Of a stretch of DNA of 9,784 nt, positions 1-4,939 are shown piece after piece. How positions within the stretch are numbered: position 1 is the stretch's first letter; every line of letters starts with the position of its first letter. The stretch is from Pseudomonadota bacterium (GTDB lineage Bacteria > Pseudomonadota > Gammaproteobacteria > Burkholderiales > Burkholderiaceae). Under the pieces are notes generated by a model. That model was not told the origin of the DNA and did no database searches. It was given only the letters and a program-made list of their open reading frames with translations. The stretch lies in contig JAEZQX010000002.1 of NCBI GenBank assembly GCA_023441105.1, forward strand, positions 1 through 9,784, in the 5' to 3' direction. Position numbers and translations under genes: made by a program.

Positions 1-672
1 GCACAGGCAGGGGCCGCCGCGCCGGCAGGACCCGCCGCGCCAGCGGCGCCGCAGGCGGACACGCCCGACCAGCTCGAGCGCTGGCTGCGCCAATCGGTGA
101 AGCTGCCGGATGGCCAGAACCTGCGCATCGAAGTCGAGATCGGCACGATCAACCGCGGCCTGAAGCTCGCCCCTTGCGACAAGGCCGAGCCGTTCCTGCC
201 CGGCAACGCCCGCCTGTGGGGGCGCGCCAACATCGGCCTGCGCTGCGTCGCCGGCGCCCGCTGGACCACCTTCATCCCGGTGCGGGTCACGGCCTGGGGG
301 CCGGCGCTGGTGGCGCGGTCGATGCTGCCGGCGGGCCGGATCCCGCAGCTCGACGATTTCGTGGTGCAGGAAGTGGACTGGGCGGCGAGCCGCTCCACGC
401 CGGTGGCCAACCGCAACCTGCTGGACGGCCAGGAGCTGATCCGGCCGGTCGCCGCCGGTCAGCCGCTGCTCACCGAGTATCTGCGCATCGCGCCCACGGT
501 ACGGGCGGGCGATCCGGTACCGGTCATCCTCGAGGGCGAGGGATTTTCCATCGGCATCGAGGCAGTGGCCCTGTCCGCGGCGGCAGACGGACAACAGGTC
601 AGGGTACGAACGGGCACCGGGAAGGTGCTGAACGGCACGGTCGACGGAAGATCCGTGAAAATTCTCCGCTGA
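1..672 (+). CDS. flgA: Flagellar P-ring assembly chaperone FlgA, 5'-truncated by window edge
   Basis: FlgA is a periplasmic chaperone that helps FlgI polymerise into the P ring around the rod. Frame 1 is open from the first base to the TGA at 670-672, giving 223 residues. The true start and signal peptide lie upstream of the window; an internal GTG at 97 is not the likely start, because the in-frame residues before it continue the protein (Ala/Pro-rich linker, then DQLERWLRQ). Visible family features are the L-x-PC...EPFLPG-x-RLWGR...IGLRC segment, with two Cys at partial residues 59 and 82 that could pair in the periplasm, followed by an SAF/beta-clip region (VARSMLPAGRIPQLDDF, then LIRPVAAGQPLL) and the FlgA-type end (VRVRTGTGKVLNGTVDGRSVKI). 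It lies just upstream of flgM, as in many proteobacterial flagellar clusters. The assignment is from motif recognition and context and is strong. Confidence 0.95.
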   Translation, partial: AQAGAAAPAGPAAPAAPQADTPDQLERWLRQSVKLPDGQNLRIEVEIGTINRGLKLAPCDKAEPFLPGNARLWGRANIGLRCVAGARWTTFIPVRVTAWGPALVARSMLPAGRIPQLDDFVVQEVDWAASRSTPVANRNLLDGQELIRPVAAGQPLLTEYLRIAPTVRAGDPVPVILEGEGFSIGIEAVALSAAADGQQVRVRTGTGKVLNGTVDGRSVKILR

Positions 673-679
673 TCGACGC

Positions 680-706
680 TAAAGGTCCGGCGCGCGCGGC
701 CGATAC
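680..706 (+). promoter_or_regulatory. Sigma28 (FliA) promoter for flgM
   Basis: TAAAGGTC (680-687), an 11-base spacer (688-698), then GCCGATAC (699-706). The known FliA consensus is TAAAGTTT-N11-GCCGATAA, so the spacing is exact, the -10 matches 7 of 8 and the -35 matches 5 of 8 including the TAAAG core. It lies in the 77-base gap between the flgA stop and flgM and points at flgM, whose start is about 44 bases downstream. It would let FliA drive synthesis of its own inhibitor. Confidence 0.85.
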
Positions 707-735
707 TACGGTTGAGGTCGCCCGCCTGGGCGTGC

Positions 736-741
736 AAGGAG
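736..741 (+). promoter_or_regulatory. Ribosome binding site of flgM
   Basis: AAGGAG lies 8 bases before the ATG at 750. It fixes the flgM start at 750 (or the adjacent ATG at 753) and excludes the longer open frame that runs back through flgA. Confidence 0.75.
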
Positions 742-749
742 CCAATGTC

Positions 750-1073
750 ATGATGATCGGGAAGCCAACTGATGTGGGGTCGCCGCAGTCTGCGTCGCGC
801 ACAGCCGACGCGACCTCCCGGCGCATGGAAACCGGCGGCGCCGGCGGGAAGGTCGACGGCGTCCAGCCGACCGACAGCGTCAAGCTGTCCGACACCGGCC
901 GGGCGATCGCCGCGACCGGCGAAGCAGTGTCCGAATTCCGTTCGGACAAGGTCGCGGCGCTGAAGAAGGCGATCGCAGAGGGCACCTACCAGGTGCAGGC
1001 GAAGGTGGTGGCCGAGCGGATGATCATGGAAGCCGCCGAACTGCTGGAATCGATGACGGCGCAGGGTGCCTGA
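750..1073 (+). CDS. flgM: Anti-sigma28 factor FlgM
   Basis: FlgM binds FliA (sigma28) in the cytoplasm and blocks late flagellar genes until it is exported through the finished hook-basal body. The gene encodes 107 residues, the usual family size. The N-terminal half is Gly/Ser/Thr-rich and probably disordered, as is typical of a secreted FlgM. The C-terminal half carries the family pattern: DSVKLSDTGRAI at about 43-54, then SDKVAALKKAIAEGTYQV at about 65-82 and a final helix VVAERMIMEAAELLESM. The start is chosen from the AAGGAG at 736-741. The frame is open further upstream, but that part overlaps flgA out of frame and is a coding shadow. A sigma28-type promoter precedes the gene and flgN follows directly. 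fliA, its target, lies 2.5 kb away on the other strand. Confidence 0.92.
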   Translation: MMIGKPTDVGSPQSASRTADATSRRMETGGAGGKVDGVQPTDSVKLSDTGRAIAATGEAVSEFRSDKVAALKKAIAEGTYQVQAKVVAERMIMEAAELLESMTAQGA

Positions 1074-1074
1074 G

Positions 1075-1419
1075 GTGACTGGCTCCAGCGCCGCCTGGGT
1101 CGGCGACCTGATCAGGTTGCTGGCCGACCAGCGCGAGGCCCTGCTGCGGGATGGCCCGGCTGCTGCCGACGAGATCGAGACGCACAGCCGTCGGCTGGAG
1201 CAAGCCCTGGCCGGCGTCGCTGCAGCGGCGTCGGGCTCGGCGGTGGCAGGTGCCGGGAACGCCCTGCCGGCCACTGCTGCCGCCCGCCCCTCGCCGGCGG
1301 AGCTGGCCCGGCTCCAGGATGAACTGCAGGCGAACCAGGCGATCCTGTCCCGCTTGGCTGCCGGCAACCGGCGGGCGCTGGACACGCTGTTCGGGGAAGC
1401 TTCGCTCTACTCCCGGTAG
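1075..1419 (+). CDS. flgN: Flagellar export chaperone FlgN
   Basis: FlgN is the cytoplasmic chaperone for the hook-filament junction proteins FlgK and FlgL and hands them to the FlhA docking platform. The product from GTG 1075 is 114 residues, somewhat shorter than the usual 130-150. It is mostly helical: an N-terminal heptad-rich helix (VGDLIRLLADQREALL), an Ala-rich stretch near residues 52-74, a second long helix (LARLQDELQANQAILSRL), and the recognisable C-terminal FlgN signature NRRALDTLFGEASLYSR. Two in-frame GTG starts exist, at 1066 (overlapping the flgM stop by 8 bases) and at 1075 (one base after it). I prefer 1075 because AGGG at 1063-1066 is 8 bases before it, but coupling at 1066 is possible. 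The call rests on the C-terminal motif and the position after flgM. Confidence 0.85.
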   Translation: MTGSSAAWVGDLIRLLADQREALLRDGPAAADEIETHSRRLEQALAGVAAAASGSAVAGAGNALPATAAARPSPAELARLQDELQANQAILSRLAAGNRRALDTLFGEASLYSR

Positions 1420-1454
1420 GTCGAGCGCCTGCTCGCGGTAGGTCGATCCTACCG
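1414..1454 (+). repeat. Two 11-base direct repeats and nested hairpins after flgN
   Basis: CGGTAGGTCGA occurs at 1414-1424 and again at 1436-1446. The second copy also forms a perfect 7-bp hairpin with CCTACCG (stem 1436-1442/1448-1454, loop TCGAT). Between the copies CGAGC-GCCT-GCTCG (1422-1435) forms another small stem. The first repeat includes the flgN stop codon. There is no T run, so it is not a classical intrinsic terminator, though it could stabilise or end the flgAMN transcript. Confidence 0.5.
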
Positions 1455-1499
1455 GTCAATGCCGTCCCGCTAACACCTGGTCCGACTTCCGGCGGTCAT

Positions 1500-1521
1500 T
1501 CCCGGCGCCCCGGCGCCGGGA
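1500..1521. repeat. REP/dRS3-like GC-rich palindrome between convergent genes
   Basis: TCCCGGCGCC and GGCGCCGGGA form a perfect 10-base inverted repeat separated by only CC. It is embedded in GGTCAT...ATCCCCCATG, which resembles the family of short dispersed palindromes of the type GTCATTCCC...GGGAATCC found in many beta- and gammaproteobacteria. It lies between the ends of flgN and the glycosyltransferase gene, so it could also act as a bidirectional terminator. Membership of a repeat family cannot be shown from one copy. Confidence 0.55.
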
Positions 1522-1531
1522 TCCCCCATGG

Positions 1532-3490
1532 TCAGGCGCTTCCGAGATGCGTGGCGGGCAGGCCCCGCGACCACTGCTCCGCCATGCGGCGCAGGAGGTT
1601 GCCGAAGTCGGCCGTGAAGCCAGCGCTGTCGAACAAGGTGGCCGTGTTCCGCGCGGCGATCAGACGGTCGCGGATCGCCTGCCGGCGGCCGGCGTCGTTG
1701 GCGAGCGCGATCACCTTGTCCTCATAGCCCTGCAACGTGTCCGTGCCGAGTTCTGGCAGCCCCACGGCATCGAGCAGGCTGGCTGCCACCCGGGAGGCGA
1801 ACGACCGTCCCGAATAGGTGGTTACCGGCACGCCCGCCCACAACGCGTCGCTGGCCGTGGTATGTCCGTTGCAGGGCCAGGTGTCGATGAACAGGTCCGC
1901 CAGGGCCAGGCGGGCCAGGTGCTGCTGCGTGGGCACCCGCGGCGCGAACACCAGGCGGCTGGCGGGGATGCCGCGCGCCTCGGCCTGCGCGCGCAACTGT
2001 GCCGGTGCCTGGTCGTTCCACTGCAGAAGCCAGAGGACCGCATCCGGGAGTCGGTGCAGCAGCCGGCACCAGGCATCGAAGACCTCCGGCGACAGCTTGA
2101 ACGGCTGGTTGAAGCCGCAGAGCACCAGCGCCTCGGGCGGCAGCCCCGCCTGTTCCCGGGTGCAGTGCGCCGGCAGCGGGCGCTGGCGGTCATTGGGCTG
2201 GTAGCAGCGCGGCATCAGCGCCAGCTTCTCGCTGTAGTGCGACTCGTGCCCGAGCGGCGAGACGATGCGATCGCCGATGAAGTAGTCGATGTAGTCCGCA
2301 CCGGTGGTGCCGGGGAATCCCAGGAAGCTGGCCTGTACCGGCGCCGGGCGGTAGGCGAAGATGCCCAGCCGGCTGTTCTTGGTATGTCCCTTCAGGTCGA
2401 CCAGCACCTCGACGCCATCCGCGCGGATGCGGCGGGCGACCTCCCGGTCGCTGATCGTCGCCACGTCGACGAAGCGCGCCTGGGAGCGCTGCAGGCGCTG
2501 GCGCATCACGCTGCCATCGTCCGCGCCGTGCGAGTAGAGGGTCACTTCGAAGCGGCCCGGATCGAACTGCTCGAAGACCTCGGCCATCAGGTGGGCAGTG
2601 GCGTGCTGGTGAAGATCGTTCGACACGAAGCCGATGTGCAGGCGGTCGCCCAAGGGGCGCGGCGGCACGGGCTCGAAGGGCTCGACCCCCCGCGCCGCGA
2701 AGCGGGCACAGGAGCGTGCGACCTGCAGATGCTCTTGGGGTTCGTCCGTCATCGTGACGTGCGCAAAGACACCGGTCCAGGCATCCGCATCCGGGCCGAG
2801 GTCGGCAGCCATCCGCCGCAACGCCGCCAGGTCATCGCCCGCATGCTCCCAGCGACACAGCTCACGCTCGATGTAGGTGAGCAGCGCCTGGGCCATCAGG
2901 TCCCCGTCCCGGCCCAGTCCAAGGGCCAGCGCCGTGCGGCAGCATTCGGTGGCCTCCTGCTTGCGGCCGAGGGCATCGAAGGACACCGCCAGCCGGTAGT
3001 ACGACAACGCGTCGTCCATCTTGCGCCCGAGCACCTCGAACAGGGCAACGATGGCCTGCTGGTGCTGGCCTGCCAGCGCCAGGGCCTCGCCCAGGTTCCG
3101 GTAGTAGTCGGCGGTAAGGGGGACATCCGCGGGAACCTGCTGCCACAGGGCCACGCATTCCGCATAGCGGTTCTGCTGCTTGAGGCAGGCGGCGGCGAGG
3201 TCGCGCCCGACGTGGCTGGCGGGGTCCAGCGCCAGCGCCGCCATCGCGTCGGCCAACGCCGCGTCGAGGCTGCCGAGCTTCATCCGCGCATTGGCGAGGT
3301 TGAGCAGGAACAACGAATCGCCCGGGCTTGCCTGTGCCGCCGCCAGGAAGGCCGCCTCGGCCCGTCGCCAGTCGGCCACCTGCGCGTACTTCACGCCCTG
3401 CTGCCAGCTGCGGTGCGCGCGCTCGCGGGCTCGCGCACCCGCGTCGCGGGGAGCCCGGCGGGTCTTGTCGGAGATGGAGCTTTGGGACAT
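1532..3490 (-). CDS. TPR-containing O-GlcNAc-transferase-like (GT41/SPINDLY) protein glycosyltransferase
   Basis: A 652-residue putative cytoplasmic protein O-glycosyltransferase. Residues about 25-215 are helical TPR-type repeats (for example WRRAEAAFLAAAQASPGD at 41-58 and QQAIVALFEVLGRKMDDALSYYRLA at 144-168, in two blocks). Residues about 280-640 match the OGT catalytic region: GFVSNDLHQHATAHLM at 287-302, where H295 aligns with the conserved catalytic-region His of human OGT; GFNQPFKLSP at 459-468, where K465 aligns with the UDP-contacting Lys; and DTWPCNGHTTASDALWAGVP followed by GRSFASRVAASLL (536-573), the hallmark UDP-sugar binding segment. Both key residues are present, so it looks active. 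It is alone between convergent flgN and fliA, which suggests flagellin or another flagellar protein as substrate; this is inference. The donor sugar is unknown. Codon style matches its neighbours. The start ATG at 3490 has only a weak AGG upstream. Confidence 0.88.
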   Translation of the reverse strand: MSQSSISDKTRRAPRDAGARARERAHRSWQQGVKYAQVADWRRAEAAFLAAAQASPGDSLFLLNLANARMKLGSLDAALADAMAALALDPASHVGRDLAAACLKQQNRYAECVALWQQVPADVPLTADYYRNLGEALALAGQHQQAIVALFEVLGRKMDDALSYYRLAVSFDALGRKQEATECCRTALALGLGRDGDLMAQALLTYIERELCRWEHAGDDLAALRRMAADLGPDADAWTGVFAHVTMTDEPQEHLQVARSCARFAARGVEPFEPVPPRPLGDRLHIGFVSNDLHQHATAHLMAEVFEQFDPGRFEVTLYSHGADDGSVMRQRLQRSQARFVDVATISDREVARRIRADGVEVLVDLKGHTKNSRLGIFAYRPAPVQASFLGFPGTTGADYIDYFIGDRIVSPLGHESHYSEKLALMPRCYQPNDRQRPLPAHCTREQAGLPPEALVLCGFNQPFKLSPEVFDAWCRLLHRLPDAVLWLLQWNDQAPAQLRAQAEARGIPASRLVFAPRVPTQQHLARLALADLFIDTWPCNGHTTASDALWAGVPVTTYSGRSFASRVAASLLDAVGLPELGTDTLQGYEDKVIALANDAGRRQAIRDRLIAARNTATLFDSAGFTADFGNLLRRMAEQWSRGLPATHLGSA

Positions 3491-3516
3491 GTATCGCAGC
3501 CTGATGAGTTGAGGAA

Positions 3517-3556
3517 CGCGAAAGCGGGAACGCGAAGCGGGAAGCCGAAACGGGGA
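3517..3556. repeat. Three imperfect 13-14-base tandem units upstream of the glycosyltransferase
   Basis: Read on the plus strand the units are CGCGAAAGCGGGAA (3517-3530), CGCGAAGCGGGAA (3531-3543) and GCCGAAACGGGGA (3544-3556). They occupy most of the 93-base gap between the fliA stop and the glycosyltransferase start (3491-3583). I see no convincing promoter or T-run terminator in this gap, so the glycosyltransferase may be read through from the flhB-fliA operon. Confidence 0.6.
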
Positions 3557-3583
3557 GGCCTGAAGCGGTCGCGGCGTTCGAGC

Positions 3584-4300
3584 CTAGAGCCAGCTCTTGA
3601 GCTGCGACCGCAGCCGGGACACGGCCTGGCTATGGAGTTGCGAAACGCGAGATTCGGTCACGCCGAGGACGGCTCCGATCTCCTTGAGGTTGAGCCCTTC
3701 CTCGTAGTAGAGGCCCATCACCAGCTTCTCGCGCTCCGGCAGCTGCTCGATGCGCTCGACGAGCGCAGTGCGAAAACGCTGGTCGCCGAGACGTTCGAGC
3801 GGCAGCGCAGCCGCCGACGGCAGCGCCTTCTGCAGGAAGCCCTCTTCGCCGTCGTCGCCGGCAGCCTCCTCCAGGTAGACCAGCTGCGCGCCCTTGGCGT
3901 CGAGCAGGAACTGCTGGTAGTCGGCGAGCGACATCCTGAGGTGGGCGGCAATCTCGGCCTCCGACGGGGCGCGATGCAGGCGCTGCTCGAGGACGTGGAC
4001 CGCCGATTCGATGGTGCGCTGGTTGCGCCGCACCGATCGCGGCATCCAGTCGCTGCCACGCAGCTCGTCGAGCATCGCGCCGCGCACCCGCTGCATGGCG
4101 AAGGTCTCGAACTGCGTGCCCTGCCCGGCGTCGTAGCGCGAGACCGCGTCCAGCAGGCCGATCATGCCGGCCTGCACCAGGTCGTCGATATCGACATTGG
4201 CCGGCAGGCGCGCCGCCAGCTGCGCCGCGACCCGTCTCACCATCTGCCCGTAGCGCTCCACGACCGATTCGCGATCCAGCACTCCTTGTTGCGTATACAT
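3584..4300 (-). CDS. fliA: RNA polymerase sigma factor FliA (sigma28)
   Basis: FliA directs RNA polymerase to late flagellar promoters (flagellin, motor and chemotaxis genes) and is held inactive by FlgM. The product has 238 residues, the normal family length. Region 2 is clear at about 37-81 (DIDDLVQAGMIGLLDAVSRY, then TQFETFAMQRVRGAMLDELR). Region 3 spans about 85-165 (MPRSVRRNQRTIESAVHVLE, EAEIAAHLRMSLADYQ). Region 4, with the -35-binding helix-turn-helix, is at about 185-234 (LPEREKLVMGLYYEEGLNLK, then EIGAVLGVTESRVSQLHSQA). It is the last flagellar gene of the flhB-flhA-flhF-flhG series, 18 bases after the flhG-like stop. The start ATG at 4300 gives the expected N terminus; the upstream GGGA is a weak ribosome site, so coupling to the preceding gene is plausible. 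Confidence 0.97.
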   Translation of the reverse strand: MYTQQGVLDRESVVERYGQMVRRVAAQLAARLPANVDIDDLVQAGMIGLLDAVSRYDAGQGTQFETFAMQRVRGAMLDELRGSDWMPRSVRRNQRTIESAVHVLEQRLHRAPSEAEIAAHLRMSLADYQQFLLDAKGAQLVYLEEAAGDDGEEGFLQKALPSAAALPLERLGDQRFRTALVERIEQLPEREKLVMGLYYEEGLNLKEIGAVLGVTESRVSQLHSQAVSRLRSQLKSWL

Positions 4301-4318
4301 GGATTCCCGGGGCGTGGA

Positions 4319-4939
4319 TCAGTGGGCGCGTCCGAGGCGCGCTGCCGGCATCAGCAGGTCCGACGGCGAGTAGCCCTGGATCCCGATCTCGAACTGCTGC
4401 AGGCGAGCCAGAGCGGCCTCGCTGATGGCAGCATGGCCATGGGTATCGCGCGCCAGCGGCTCGATCTCGATGTCGAGGAAGCGGCGCGCGCAGGAAGCCA
4501 GGCGGTAGTGGGCGTCGGTCGCATGCTGCAAGCTCGGCGCGTCCACGAAGTGGGTCGCGAAGCGGCGCAAGCCATGACCGGCGACGATGGTCTTGAGCGT
4601 CGCATAGTCCGTCGGCAGCCGCTCGCGCTCGTGGGACAGCAGCAGCAGCATCGCCGGCTGGCGGCCATGCAGCCAGCGGGCAAGCCGCAGCGGATCTTCC
4701 AGCAGCACCACCCGGTCCACCGGCGCGTGTGCTTCCACGTCGCCCAGGTCGTGGCCGAGGTCGAGCCGGTCGAAGAGCACCGGTGTCATGCCGTCGCGCC
4801 GGAGCCTGTGCGTCAGCAGCGCGGCATAGCCCCGGCAGGCGGCTGCCGGCGCGCAGCACGCCATCGGGAGCACCGACGGGTCGCGCGGCGAAAACAGGCG
4901 GCGCAGGCCATCGGCCTGGTCGGCGGCCGTCTCAAACAT
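4319..4939 (-). CDS. Degenerate FlhG (FleN/YlxH)-like protein lacking the ATPase P-loop
   Basis: In the family, FlhG is a MinD-type ATPase that limits flagellar number and stimulates the FlhF GTPase through an N-terminal DQAxxLR helix. This 206-residue product has DQADGLRR at residues 7-14. Where the deviant Walker A (GGKGGVGKT-like) should follow, at about residues 27-37, it reads ACCAPAAACRG, with no Gly-Lys-Thr. VLFDRLDLG (54-62) and TDYATLK (110-116) recall the VLLLDADLG and TDAYxxIK segments of FlhG, and RLASCARRFLDIEIEPL (146-162) recalls the RLxxVAxRFLG segment. The segment between these, which normally carries the DTxAG switch, is shortened; typical FlhG has 270-300 residues. The other two minus-strand frames across the P-loop region show no GKT motif, so a simple frameshift does not explain it. 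The start ATG at 4939 has GGAGG six bases upstream and overlaps the flhF stop by 8 bases. The gene lies between flhF and fliA, the normal flhG place. It could instead be called a hypothetical protein; homology to FlhG is an inference from short matches plus position. Confidence 0.78.
   Translation of the reverse strand: MFETAADQADGLRRLFSPRDPSVLPMACCAPAAACRGYAALLTHRLRRDGMTPVLFDRLDLGHDLGDVEAHAPVDRVVLLEDPLRLARWLHGRQPAMLLLLSHERERLPTDYATLKTIVAGHGLRRFATHFVDAPSLQHATDAHYRLASCARRFLDIEIEPLARDTHGHAAISEAALARLQQFEIGIQGYSPSDLLMPAARLGRAH

Noticed and set aside
174..749. N-terminal extension of flgM back through flgA
   Set aside because: It overlaps flgA out of frame, is Arg/Gly/Ala-rich, and the AAGGAG site and sigma28 promoter place the real start at 750.
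459..1385. Minus-strand open frames opposite flgA, flgM and flgN
   Set aside because: No recognisable domain, and plus-strand genes account for the whole stretch.
3589..3604. CAGCTC-TT-GAGCTG palindrome near the fliA stop as a terminator
   Set aside because: It is within the fliA coding end (KSWL region), has a 2-base centre and no T run downstream on the minus strand.
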